Positions 35,908 to 44,748 of a DNA stretch of 64,000 bases are shown in pieces. Positions within the stretch are counted from its first letter, which is position 1, and every line of letters begins with the position of its first letter. The stretch is from an uncultured Aquimarina sp. (GTDB lineage Bacteria > Bacteroidota > Bacteroidia > Flavobacteriales > Flavobacteriaceae), in assembly GCF_947500065.1 (NCBI RefSeq), contig NZ_CANMQT010000005.1, forward strand, positions 420,284 to 484,283, written 5' to 3'. Position numbers and translations under genes: made by a program. The notes below the pieces were generated by a model. It saw only the letters and a list, made by a program, of their open reading frames with translations, was not told where the DNA came from and did not search any database.

Positions 35908-37635
35908 ATGAAGAATATTTTAATCTTATTAAGCTTTTTAGTATTGAGTAATACTTTAATATTTTCTCAATCTGTTTTAATAGAAAACATCAACCTAATT
36001 AATGTAGAAACAGGAAAATTAGAAACAAAGCAACATATTTTGATCGAAGGAGATAAAATCTCTAAAATTTCTTCCAAGCAAATAAAGATTGAAGGAGCAA
36101 CGCCCTCTATAATAGATGGAACTGGCAAATTTGTAATACCAGGAATGATAGATACGCACATTCATTTTTTTCAAACAGGAAGTTTGTATACAAGACCGGA
36201 TGCTATTGATATGACGCATATTTTTTCTTATGAAGATGAGATACAATTTGCAAAAGATATCATTCCAGATAATTTCAAAAGGTATTTAAGATTGGGAATT
36301 ACTTCTGTAATGGATGTAGGTGGACCTTTCTATAATTTTACTGTAAGAGATAGTATTTCCAAAAGCAATCTTTCGCCTAACGTATATGTTACAGGACCTT
36401 TATTCTCACCATACCAACCAGCTGCATTTTCTAAACTAGAGGATATTCCTATCGAAAAAATTACTTCTAAGGAAGAAGCCACTAAACTATTTAATAAGAT
36501 GTTAGCTTACAAACCGGATTTCATTAAAATTTGGTACATTTCTAGTAATGAAATTCCTGCTGAAAAAACTTTTCCTATTGTAGAGCATATTGCTAAATTG
36601 ACACATAAAAACAACTTAAAATTATCGGTACATTCCACGCAACTTAACACTGCAAAACTAGCTATAAAAGCAGGTGCTGATATACTTGTTCACAGTGTAG
36701 ATGATACAACCGTAGATCAAGAATTTATTGAATTATTAAAAAAGAATGATGTTACATATATTCCAACACTAATAGTTTCTCGTAATTACGGAAAAGCATT
36801 TTTTGCCAATCCAAGTAACCACCCACAAGATCTTGCCTTTGGACATCCTACCGTTTACAGAACCTTAACGGATATGAATAAGTTTACTGATGAAGAGCTC
36901 CCAGAAAATATCGTTCGCTTAAGAGAAAATCACGATTGGCTAGAGAAAAGATATACAAAAAGTGATAGTATTATGTTGTTAAATCTTGAAAAGCTTACGA
37001 AAGAAGGAATCAATATAGCAACAGGAACAGATGCTGGAAACATTGGAACCATTCATGCTTCTTCTTATATACAAGAAATTGAAGCTATGAAAAAATCAAA
37101 TATCTCTAATATTGATGTTATCAAAGCATCTACAATTAATGCAGCTAAAGGATTTGGCTTAGAAACAAAGATTGGTTCTATTACTGAAGGAAAATTAGCA
37201 GATCTTGTTATTCTTACTAGTAACCCTATTGAAGATCTTCAAAATCTAAATTCCATCGATGAAGTGATCAAAAGCGGAAAAATACTAAAGGTGAAAAATC
37301 TTATCGAAGAGACTCCTGAGCAGGTTGTACAGCGACAAGTAAATGCATACAATGCCAGAAATATTGATGCTTTTATGGACACCTATGCTGATGATATCAA
37401 GATTTACAATTTTCCAGAAAAACTTTCTATGTCTGGTAAAGAAGAAATGAGAAAAAGTTTCCACAATATGTTCGAAAAGGTACCGAATCTTTATTGTGAG
37501 ATCAAGAATAGAATAGTACTCGGTAATAAAGTAGTAGATCGCGAATATGTGCGCTTTGGTGAAAAGTATTCTAGTGTAATTGCTATTTATGAAATAACTG
37601 ATGGTAAAATCTCTAAAGTTACTTTTTTACAATAA
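35908..37635 (+). CDS. Secreted amidohydrolase with C-terminal SnoaL-like domain
   Basis: This 575-residue protein has a signal peptide (LIFSQS). Residues about 22-455 form a metal-dependent amidohydrolase with DTHIHFFQTG (HxH), SVHSTQ, DILVHSVDD and TGTDAGN. The last ~115 residues (QVNAYNARNIDAFMDTYADD to the end) look like a SnoaL/NTF2-fold domain, an unusual partner. The substrate cannot be told; imidazolonepropionase-like relatives cleave cyclic amides and peptides. It is probably cotranscribed with the propeller gene upstream. Confidence 0.85.
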   Translation: MKNILILLSFLVLSNTLIFSQSVLIENINLINVETGKLETKQHILIEGDKISKISSKQIKIEGATPSIIDGTGKFVIPGMIDTHIHFFQTGSLYTRPDAIDMTHIFSYEDEIQFAKDIIPDNFKRYLRLGITSVMDVGGPFYNFTVRDSISKSNLSPNVYVTGPLFSPYQPAAFSKLEDIPIEKITSKEEATKLFNKMLAYKPDFIKIWYISSNEIPAEKTFPIVEHIAKLTHKNNLKLSVHSTQLNTAKLAIKAGADILVHSVDDTTVDQEFIELLKKNDVTYIPTLIVSRNYGKAFFANPSNHPQDLAFGHPTVYRTLTDMNKFTDEELPENIVRLRENHDWLEKRYTKSDSIMLLNLEKLTKEGINIATGTDAGNIGTIHASSYIQEIEAMKKSNISNIDVIKASTINAAKGFGLETKIGSITEGKLADLVILTSNPIEDLQNLNSIDEVIKSGKILKVKNLIEETPEQVVQRQVNAYNARNIDAFMDTYADDIKIYNFPEKLSMSGKEEMRKSFHNMFEKVPNLYCEIKNRIVLGNKVVDREYVRFGEKYSSVIAIYEITDGKISKVTFLQ

Positions 37636-37858
37636 TTCCCTATTATATGCTATTCAGAAATCTGGCAAAGCCATACTTTGAGAAGAGTAAAGAAAGAAAA
37701 TAAAACTTTAAAACGGATTATCAATGGTGGAATTGGGACTGTGTCAACTAGTTTTACTTTTATTTACGACTTGTTAATCCCGGATACTAACCTCAAAAGA
37801 AATCTGAATTAAAAAAATTATAATAATTAAGATATTTGGGCTTAATAAACTTTAATAC

Positions 37859-38245
37859 ATGCGTACTTTCTTATTCAATCACATAGCGCTTTCCGTAAAA
37901 AATGTTGACAAAACTATTGAGTTTTATCAAAAGGTGTTTCAACTTAAAGAAATTCAGAATACTGCTTCTGACTCCAAAACTAGATGGTTATCTTTAGGTG
38001 AAGGTAAACAGCTTCATCTGATTCCTCGTCCAAATTCTGAAATAAAAATAAATAAAGCTGTTCATTTTGCGCTAACAACATCTGACTTAAATTCATTTGT
38101 AATCTATCTAAAAGAATTAAAAATTGATTACTCTGATTGGCGTGATACGCCAAACAAAGATTACATACGAAAAGATGGAATTAAACAAGTTTATTTTCAA
38201 GACCCTAATGGATATTGGATTGAAGTAAATGATGATATCTCATAA
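37859..38245 (+). CDS. VOC-family (glyoxalase/bleomycin-resistance fold) protein
   Basis: This 128-residue single-domain protein has the two-module VOC pattern: FNHIALSVKNVDKTIEFYQKVF at the start, LHLIPRPN, then HFALTTSDLNSFV and VYFQDPNGYWIEVND at the end. The metal-binding His and Glu positions (His8, Glu near 124) are present. The reaction is unknown; the family includes lactoylglutathione lyases and antibiotic-binding proteins. It opens a run of three short accessory genes. Confidence 0.85.
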   Translation: MRTFLFNHIALSVKNVDKTIEFYQKVFQLKEIQNTASDSKTRWLSLGEGKQLHLIPRPNSEIKINKAVHFALTTSDLNSFVIYLKELKIDYSDWRDTPNKDYIRKDGIKQVYFQDPNGYWIEVNDDIS

Positions 38246-38266
38246 ATTAATTGAAAACTTTTAACT

Positions 38267-38692
38267 ATGTTCAACTCTTATGGATGGATTAAAATCGGAA
38301 TGAACCGAAAGCATTTGGACTCTATGGATATGGAATCTGAAATAAAATATGATAAGTTAGATGATGAGTTAGATGCAAAAGTAAAATCTAGGCTCCAAGA
38401 AATTGTTGACACAAATGAAATCATAAAATTCGAATTTATAGAAATGAATAATTTGGATAGTTTTTTATCTATTCAATTGTCTCGTAACCATTTCAATAAA
38501 ACGTTAAGAGAATTTTACAACTGGATAAGTGAAATATCAGACGGCAGTCACGGAATTCTTTATGAGATGAATGATGAAGACCCTAGTTTTAATAGTGATA
38601 GACCTTACAAAGTTTGGAGATTAATAGGGAATGAATTTGAAGAATGCGAAGAAAATATTATAAACGAAAAGTATCATCAAATAAATTATTAA
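38267..38692 (+). CDS. Imm7-like orphan immunity protein
   Basis: This 141-residue cytoplasmic protein begins FNSYGWIKIG. It has a central helix pair, the segment SDGSHGILYEMNDEDP near 97-112 and YKVWRLIGNEFEE near the end. This order recalls immunity family 7 (an HGW-like start, then GSYGLLY..DDED, then V.+L.RG). No toxin gene adjoins it, so if the call is right it would be an orphan protecting against another strain's toxin. A plain hypothetical protein is the alternative. Confidence 0.45.
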   Translation: MFNSYGWIKIGMNRKHLDSMDMESEIKYDKLDDELDAKVKSRLQEIVDTNEIIKFEFIEMNNLDSFLSIQLSRNHFNKTLREFYNWISEISDGSHGILYEMNDEDPSFNSDRPYKVWRLIGNEFEECEENIINEKYHQINY

Positions 38693-38702
38693 ACGATTAT
38701 AT

Positions 38703-38744
38703 AACGTATTAAAACGCTCCATATACAGAACGTTGCACGCAAGC
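38703..38744. repeat. Cassette-like inverted repeat with CGTTGCACGCAAGC end
   Basis: AACGT (38703) and ACGTT (38730) form arms, ending in CGTTGCACGCAAGC (38731-38744). A closely matching CGTTATACGCAAAC occurs at 39230-39243 after the next gene. The layout, with a similar element after each of two accessory genes, resembles recombination cassettes, but the core does not fit the integron GTTRRRY rule. Confidence 0.4.
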
Positions 38745-38761
38745 ATAAAAAACAACTCAAA

Positions 38762-39250
38762 TTGATAAAAAAAATATTTTTGGGAATATTAGTATTCTTA
38801 ATTGGAATTGGAATTGCATATTATTCTGAATCTTTTTTTCGTAGCTTAATTCAAGACATTTTTAGATGGTCAACATCTGACAAAATTAAATTTGCAGGAA
38901 AGAACTTTTATCTTTTTTCAAACAAACTTTATTCCCTAACATTTGGAATTGGTTTTCTGATTGTGACTCTTGAAAATCTGAATCAAAAACTTACTCAGAT
39001 TTTGAAAAACGGGATTGTAAGCATTCTGGTTTTCGGAATATTATTAGTTGGAATTTCAGCTACTGATGCAACTATTAAAGTTGTCGAATGTACTGGTTGC
39101 GAGGACGGAATTAGAAAATTACATTGGAATGAAATAAATTACGGACTGATTATAGGATTAAGTGCAATTATTTCAATTATCCCAAGCTTAATTAGAATAA
39201 TAAAAAGAAGAAAAAGTAAGCGTACAATGCGTTATACGCAAACACAGTAA
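38762..39250 (+). CDS. Membrane protein of unknown function
   Basis: A 162-residue protein from a TTG start with four hydrophobic segments: about 3-20, 55-72, 82-100 and 128-148. A periplasmic or loop segment holds VVECTGCEDG, a possible metal or redox site with two cysteines. The C-terminus is strongly basic (KRRKSKR). I do not recognise the family. The last codons overlap a CGTTATACGCAAAC motif that also follows the previous gene. Confidence 0.6.
   Translation: MIKKIFLGILVFLIGIGIAYYSESFFRSLIQDIFRWSTSDKIKFAGKNFYLFSNKLYSLTFGIGFLIVTLENLNQKLTQILKNGIVSILVFGILLVGISATDATIKVVECTGCEDGIRKLHWNEINYGLIIGLSAIISIIPSLIRIIKRRKSKRTMRYTQTQ
39230..39243. repeat. Second CGTT(R)(Y)ACGCAA element
   Basis: CGTTATACGCAAAC matches 38731-38744 at 11 of 14 bases. 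GCGTA (39220) and TACGC (39235) form small arms around it. It lies inside the last codons of the membrane protein gene. Confidence 0.4.
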
Positions 39251-39348
39251 TTTAATACCAAATTCCAGAAGTTTGTCTTTTTTGTCGTGGCGCTAATTTT
39301 TTATAAATTGAACCTACCATTCATTTTGAGTAGAATTCACAAAATACA

Positions 39349-40137
39349 ATGCCTTTGATAAAACTAAAATCATCAAATAACTATCATTTTTTAGTAGCTC
39401 TTGCCATTGCTATTTGGCTTTCGGTATTTTTGATTCTAATTGCACCTTTTGATATTGCAGAACTACCCATTGCAGCAAGGCTAGAAATAATGCCTTTTTA
39501 TGGTTTGATCTCGTTTATAGGATATGTTATATTAATTCCTTTTCAAAATTGGGCTTATAAAAAGATACAAAAACAATCGATATATTTCGAAATACTCATT
39601 ATTGTTTTATTCAATATTCTTGTTTTAATAGGTAGCTATATTTATTACAAATCTAGTATCGTTAATGGTGACTATTCCTTTATAAAATTCACATTAGAAA
39701 TATACTACCCTATTTTCTTTATACTATTACCCATAATTATCTTTGCTAGATGGTTTATAAGTAGAAAAATAGCACCTCATAATTCAAAAAAACTAGTGTT
39801 AACTGGAGATAATAAATTAGATATATTGCAAATAAAAGAGGAGGATTTAATATGTATTTCTAGTGCGGATAATTATGTGACGGTAACTTATTTAGTAAAT
39901 GATGTGTTGAGTAAGAAATTATTACGAACTACTTTAAAAAACATTGAATCTCAATTACCCGAATTAATGAAAGTACATCGTTCTCATCTAATTAATCCAA
40001 TTCACTTTAAAGAATGGAAGAATGCAAATACACTTTTATTAACCCATATAGAAGTGCCCGTTTCTAAGAATTACAAAAAAGCTATATTGGCTATGAATCA
40101 TTCGCCCCTAAAAACAAATAGTTCGCCACTATCATAG
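39349..40137 (+). CDS. Membrane-anchored LytTR transcription regulator
   Basis: This 262-residue protein has four hydrophobic helices in the first ~135 residues and a LytTR DNA-binding domain at about 155-250 (ICISSADNYVTVTYL, LLRTTLKNIESQLP, RSHLINP). Regulators of this build are common in Bacteroidetes and sense signals directly in the membrane, with no response-regulator receiver domain. It lies 69 bp before the serine hydrolase gene, which it may control. LytTR proteins bind direct repeats, so it is also a distant candidate for the repeat element at 11-25 kb. Confidence 0.88.
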   Translation: MPLIKLKSSNNYHFLVALAIAIWLSVFLILIAPFDIAELPIAARLEIMPFYGLISFIGYVILIPFQNWAYKKIQKQSIYFEILIIVLFNILVLIGSYIYYKSSIVNGDYSFIKFTLEIYYPIFFILLPIIIFARWFISRKIAPHNSKKLVLTGDNKLDILQIKEEDLICISSADNYVTVTYLVNDVLSKKLLRTTLKNIESQLPELMKVHRSHLINPIHFKEWKNANTLLLTHIEVPVSKNYKKAILAMNHSPLKTNSSPLS

Positions 40138-40206
40138 TAAAACAAGCACTTTCTATACTTTTCGTTTCTATTTTTGACATCACTACTAATTTCCTAAAAC
40201 AAATAC

Positions 40207-41298
40207 ATGATGAAAAGATATATCATATTAGCAATTACTTTTTTAGTATCCTTTGTAAGTATCGCACAAGACAAGAATAAAGAAATAAGTGTATTACTAG
40301 AAAAAGTGATTTCAGACAAAACTGTTGCCGGTGTTGTAGCAGGATATTCCGTTGAAGGCAAAATAATAGGTCAATCTTCAGCAGGTTATGCAAATAAAAA
40401 AACAAAGAAGAAATTCGAACTTGACACCAAATTGAGAATGGGTTCTATTGCAAAACCAATGACTGCATTAGCTACTATGCAATTGGTGGAACAACATCTA
40501 ATAGATTTAGATGCATCTATACAAACATATATTCCAGATTATCCAATACATCCAAAAACTCAAATTACAGTAAGACATCTACTATCACATACATCTGGTA
40601 TAAGCGGTTATAAAGATGGACGTGAATCAAATACGACAGTTAATTATCCGACACTTTATGATGCATTAAGTTTATTTAAAGACCGAGATTTATTATTTGA
40701 CCCAGGTACTCAATATAGCTATACAACTTATGGCTATACGCTTCTAGGTGCAGTTATTGAAAAAGTTTCTGGAAAGGCCTTTGAAGAGTATATGCAACAG
40801 AACATTTGGAATAAGGCAGAAATGACGAATACAGGTGTTGAAAAATTTGGTGTTAAAATGAATAACCAATCAGAGTTATATTCTCGAAACAATGGAAAAG
40901 GAAAAGCCAAAATCGCTAAAGAGAATAATTTAAGTAACAGAATTCCTGCTGGAGGTTTTTATACAACGCTGGGAGATATGCTAAAGTTCGGCAATGCCGT
41001 ATTAAACAACGTTTTTGTTAAAGAAAGTACGCTAAATCTTATGCGACAGCACCATAGTTTAGAAAAAGAAAATAATGCCTACGGATTTGGATGGTTTCTT
41101 TATGGTTCAAAACCTAATGAAGGGAGTATTATAGGACATCCAGGAGGACAAACAGGAAATACTTCGTTTCTTTTTATAGTCCCTAGTAAAAAAGCAGTTA
41201 GTGTAATACTGGCTAATACATCAAGAGCACAATCAAGTATTGATCCCATAGCTAATACGTTATTAAACCTATCATTAGCGAATTCAAAAAACGAATAA
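40207..41298 (+). CDS. Beta-lactamase-class-C-like serine hydrolase
   Basis: This 363-residue protein has a signal peptide (FVSIAQD). Motifs of the penicillin-binding/class C fold are SxxK at Ser80-Lys83 (GSIAKPM), a Tyr motif in YTTYGYTLLG where the usual YSN Asn is a Thr, and a third box HPGGQTGN. Relatives are esterases, D-aminopeptidases or peptidases more often than true beta-lactamases. It is periplasmic. The upstream LytTR gene may regulate it. Resistance to beta-lactams should not be assumed. Confidence 0.87.
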   Translation: MMKRYIILAITFLVSFVSIAQDKNKEISVLLEKVISDKTVAGVVAGYSVEGKIIGQSSAGYANKKTKKKFELDTKLRMGSIAKPMTALATMQLVEQHLIDLDASIQTYIPDYPIHPKTQITVRHLLSHTSGISGYKDGRESNTTVNYPTLYDALSLFKDRDLLFDPGTQYSYTTYGYTLLGAVIEKVSGKAFEEYMQQNIWNKAEMTNTGVEKFGVKMNNQSELYSRNNGKGKAKIAKENNLSNRIPAGGFYTTLGDMLKFGNAVLNNVFVKESTLNLMRQHHSLEKENNAYGFGWFLYGSKPNEGSIIGHPGGQTGNTSFLFIVPSKKAVSVILANTSRAQSSIDPIANTLLNLSLANSKNE

Positions 41299-41368
41299 TC
41301 TAAACCAGAACAATATAATAATCATATTAAAATATTAGATGAAGAAGTCAGGAGTCAGAGGCAAGGAA

Positions 41369-41592
41369 TCAGAAGTGAGTTTATGAGAGATTAGGTTTCA
41401 AAAATAAAAAAGTGAGCCTATCAAGTCCCCTTTTGACGGGATTAGCAAGATATTTTTATAAAAATTCAGAGGTTTGAGGTATAGAGTCAGAAGTGAGTTT
41501 CCGAAGAATTAGTATATGAGGGATATACTACGGAAAGCTCAGCACACGATACGAGGGCTGAGGTTCTCGAAGTCCGAAGTCCGAAAAGTCGC
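41369..41592. repeat. Intergenic degenerate repeats and hairpin
   Basis: TCAGAAGTGAGTTT occurs at 41369 and 41487. CTCAGC (41538) pairs with GCTGAG (41557). GAAGTCC is repeated in tandem at 41569 and 41576. The 314-bp gap between convergent genes holds no reading frame. It looks like a decaying dispersed-repeat region rather than a terminator. Confidence 0.55.
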
Positions 41593-41612
41593 TTTTTTAA
41601 AATAGTTCTTTA

Positions 41613-43394
41613 TTACTCAACGATGAAACTATCTTTAACTGAAACAGGGATACCTTGATCACTGAAGCCTTCTATAGAGATCTCATAAACACCTGGGATA
41701 TCAGAGGTGTAGAAATCAATAATTGCTTTTTTATTTTTCATTTCCAGATTAGGTTCCCATAGTAGTTGATTTCGGTAATCAGGAATTCGATCATAAGAAA
41801 TAGCACCTCCATATTTTTGTCTGAAATATTTTTTACGACCTTGTAAATTCGATAAGTTCACGGACAAAATATCACTACTATTAAGCTTGTTAGCATAATC
41901 TTTATCAATCGTTTCTAGCACTACAATACCTTCGAAAACTTTTGACCCCAGAAAATAACGATCCCTTATATACCCTATACTCTTTATTTCTCTGGCATCC
42001 GAATTGATCATCTTACTGTGATCTTGTTCTATAATCCCATCAACCAGCAATAATGGTAGATACCCTAAATCCTCCAGTCGATCAGAGTAAAGTCCTCTTA
42101 TACCAAAAACTTCATTTCCATTTTTATCTTTTATGGTCCACATTCCATCAATAACCTCTACGACAGTTTCCTTAATGGTTTCGAATCGAGTATAATCATC
42201 TAAATTATAAGTAAGGATTTCTTTCCCATAGAAAGGAGTTTTAGCAGCCGGTGTTAAGATACTATCAGGTTTTACAGAATAAAAATTATTTTCTATCTGA
42301 TTATAAACACTTCGCTGTATAATTGCATCTTCTAGATCAGGTGATATTTTAAATTGATAAAAATCTAATTCAGGATAGGTTATCTTCGGTATATCATTAA
42401 CCTTAATAGTAAACTTATCCCTATATTCTTCAAGAACCTGAATAAGTAACGTATTGTTTTCACTTTTTCTTTCTGATAAATTAAATACAAACTCTCCTTT
42501 ATTGTCAGTTGAAACAATATTTACGCCATTAATATTTTCTGACACAGATAATCCAATATGTCGATTAAAAACTGGATATGAACTATCATTACTTACTATC
42601 TTTCCATAGATCAATTCTCCCCTCATTTCTGGTAAAAAAACAGAAGATCCTATCGACACTTTTCGTCTTTCTACTTTACTCTTATCATATGTGCTAATAA
42701 AACTCTTTGCTGTACTTAAAACGGCTTTAGGAAAAACATCTTTTTTTCTTACTGAAATAGAATAAGTACCAGACTTTTCTTCTAAAAACAAGTCTTCAAT
42801 CTTAAAGGATACTAAACTTCTTTTTTTATAAGTTTTCTGATCAAATGCTATTGAAATTTTCTCTCCTTCGTTAATTTTTGAATCGTTTTCATTTTTAGAT
42901 GGAGTTACAGTGATAGCCGTAGCATTATTTTTATCTGGCGAAATTTTATTTTGATTTGCTTGATATGGATTTAAAATACTAATGTCGCCTTGAAAAAAAT
43001 GATGTTTTACATTTAACATCCATTGCGTATATCCTATCACTTTATAATTCCCAGTTGGAACAGAAACAGGTATAAAAAAATCGCCTTGTCCTATTCCTTT
43101 ATTCAGTTTAATTTTATGAACAAAAACAGATGTTCCTTGTTCATTGACCAAAGCTACATAAGCAATTTTACTAATCTTGGTTACGTTATTTTTTTCATCA
43201 TTAAAACAATATAGCTTATAGTAAAGGTGCTCTCCTGTAAACAGCAATGAAGAATTATAATGCACGAATATTTTTTCCTGAGGAACTTGATAATACCCAG
43301 TCACCTCGTCATTTCCTTTTAAAACCGACATCTGTTGTCCATATACGGAAAAACTCAAAAGAAATATTATATAAACCCTTAATCTTACATTCAT
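41613..43394 (-). CDS. MG2-like periplasmic protein of TonB locus 1
   Basis: This 593-residue secreted protein starts best at 43394 (MNVRLRVYIIFLL..VYGQQ signal); the frame extends to 43505. The N-terminal domain reads QEKIFVHYNSSLLFTGEHLYYKLY, as in MG2 domains of macroglobulin-like proteins, and includes GQGDFF and IGYTQWML. The rest resembles beta-sandwich domains and a plug-like region (VLLVDGIIEQD, YFLGSKVFEGIVVLET). A clear paralog is at 51643-53418. It is the last gene of a minus-strand operon with a TonB-dependent receptor and DUF4249 lipoproteins, so it may act with the receptor in binding or processing a large substrate. Function is not established. Confidence 0.7.
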   Translation of the reverse strand: MNVRLRVYIIFLLSFSVYGQQMSVLKGNDEVTGYYQVPQEKIFVHYNSSLLFTGEHLYYKLYCFNDEKNNVTKISKIAYVALVNEQGTSVFVHKIKLNKGIGQGDFFIPVSVPTGNYKVIGYTQWMLNVKHHFFQGDISILNPYQANQNKISPDKNNATAITVTPSKNENDSKINEGEKISIAFDQKTYKKRSLVSFKIEDLFLEEKSGTYSISVRKKDVFPKAVLSTAKSFISTYDKSKVERRKVSIGSSVFLPEMRGELIYGKIVSNDSSYPVFNRHIGLSVSENINGVNIVSTDNKGEFVFNLSERKSENNTLLIQVLEEYRDKFTIKVNDIPKITYPELDFYQFKISPDLEDAIIQRSVYNQIENNFYSVKPDSILTPAAKTPFYGKEILTYNLDDYTRFETIKETVVEVIDGMWTIKDKNGNEVFGIRGLYSDRLEDLGYLPLLLVDGIIEQDHSKMINSDAREIKSIGYIRDRYFLGSKVFEGIVVLETIDKDYANKLNSSDILSVNLSNLQGRKKYFRQKYGGAISYDRIPDYRNQLLWEPNLEMKNKKAIIDFYTSDIPGVYEISIEGFSDQGIPVSVKDSFIVE

Positions 43395-43452
43395 AATTTT
43401 TATGCTACATATATTAACTACAGAAAAACTAGTATTCAATAAACTTATTTTT

Positions 43453-44691
43453 TTAATCAATCCAAAACTCCGGAACTTCACTCTTACCAACTGCCGTACA
43501 ATCACCGCATATTCTAGGTACGAAAGTAAAAACAGGAAATACTTCTGGAGGCGGCGGCGGCGGCAATGGTGTAGGGTTTAATAAACGTACTGTATTACCT
43601 CTTATTAAACCAATTAAACTTTGCAAAAATCGTTGATAAGCATTAGGTACCTCTAGGTCTGGCTCAGGTGTAAATGGTTCACAATCCAAAACGAATGGTA
43701 TCTCACTTATAAACTCACTTCTATTAAAAAATATACGCTCTTCTGCTAATGAGGATACATCAAAATATCCCAAAACATTTTCATCCGTATCAGTTTCAGA
43801 AACAATATTACCTCGTATAAACCCAGGTTGGATCTGCGAAAACAAGCTTTCAGATCCTGAAAAATCATTTAACACCCTATAAAAAGATTGCGCTTCTCTA
43901 GTTTGCACATATTGTTTAACTAGTATACTGTATCTTTCAGAGACTCTAATATCATCAACCGGAATAAAATTAATAGATAAATCTTGTATACGGTCTTCAG
44001 TTAAACTGCTTGTATTAGCTATATTAATTGAATTAGAACGTCCTGATATATAACATACTCGTTCAGATTCTGGTCGTTCTACATAAGCAAAAGTAACATC
44101 ACTTCCTTGCGCACTACTAGTTATATCGGTTGAAATCCAATTAGGTGCAGTAAACTTTGATGTTTCTTCAAACCCATATCTATAATAAAGTGAATTACCT
44201 GTTGGATCAAAAGTATCTAAAAAAACACCTATCCCATCAGTACCTTGATCATTAACCATTCTCTTAGCGTATACTCTATCAATAGAAGTTGGTTGTGGTG
44301 CAATTACTTTTTGGGAACTATAAGATCTTCCGTTTGCTGTTCTAACAGTTAGTTTATACTCATTACCTGCAGTTACACCAAATTCCTGAACTGAATAATA
44401 CTCACCTGGAGAGTTTTCATTAAATGGATATTCAGTTAGATTGTTTTCTATTATTACTATAGAGGCACCCTCTTCAGGAATAGGCTCACTTTCTTCAAAC
44501 CCAAAGGTTCTTGATAAAACAATTCTTTGATTGCTTACCTGATCGGTTACAGTAGCATTAATGACCAAGAAATCTTCAATTCGATCATTTTCAATGTCAA
44601 AAGGTTCTGTACAGCCAAATAGGGTAATAAAACCTATCATAAAAAACAAAGCCTTCAACGGACTATTATAATTTCTTAAATTAATATTCAT
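43453..44691 (-). CDS. DUF4249 lipoprotein 1b (poly-proline variant)
   Basis: This 412-residue lipoprotein (signal ending TLFGCTEP) has the DUF4249 opening: FLVINATVTDQ, RIVLSRTFGFEE, then repeated beta-strand patterns. The first ~130 residues are almost the same as in the adjacent copy at 44749. It has a unique Pro run (PLPPPPPPEV) encoded by tandem GGC repeats near 43551-43563. The C-terminus has the conserved CGDCTAVGKSEVPEFWID shared by all three copies. DUF4249 proteins occur beside TonB receptors and are thought to be surface-exposed accessory lipoproteins; no activity is known. Confidence 0.8.
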   Translation of the reverse strand: MNINLRNYNSPLKALFFMIGFITLFGCTEPFDIENDRIEDFLVINATVTDQVSNQRIVLSRTFGFEESEPIPEEGASIVIIENNLTEYPFNENSPGEYYSVQEFGVTAGNEYKLTVRTANGRSYSSQKVIAPQPTSIDRVYAKRMVNDQGTDGIGVFLDTFDPTGNSLYYRYGFEETSKFTAPNWISTDITSSAQGSDVTFAYVERPESERVCYISGRSNSINIANTSSLTEDRIQDLSINFIPVDDIRVSERYSILVKQYVQTREAQSFYRVLNDFSGSESLFSQIQPGFIRGNIVSETDTDENVLGYFDVSSLAEERIFFNRSEFISEIPFVLDCEPFTPEPDLEVPNAYQRFLQSLIGLIRGNTVRLLNPTPLPPPPPPEVFPVFTFVPRICGDCTAVGKSEVPEFWID

Positions 44692-44748
44692 AATTTTATA
44701 TACGACACATATTAACTATATAAATACTGATACTTGACAAACAACTCT

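Noticed and set aside
38703..39243. Integron attC sites
   Set aside because: Core is GTTRYAC rather than GTTRRRY and no integrase is present; kept only as a cassette-like repeat.
40207..41298. True beta-lactamase resistance gene
   Set aside because: Tyr motif lacks the usual Asn and the family is mostly esterases and peptidases; resistance cannot be inferred.
41369..41592. Possible CRISPR or tandem array
   Set aside because: Repeats are few, degenerate and of unequal spacing; no cas genes.
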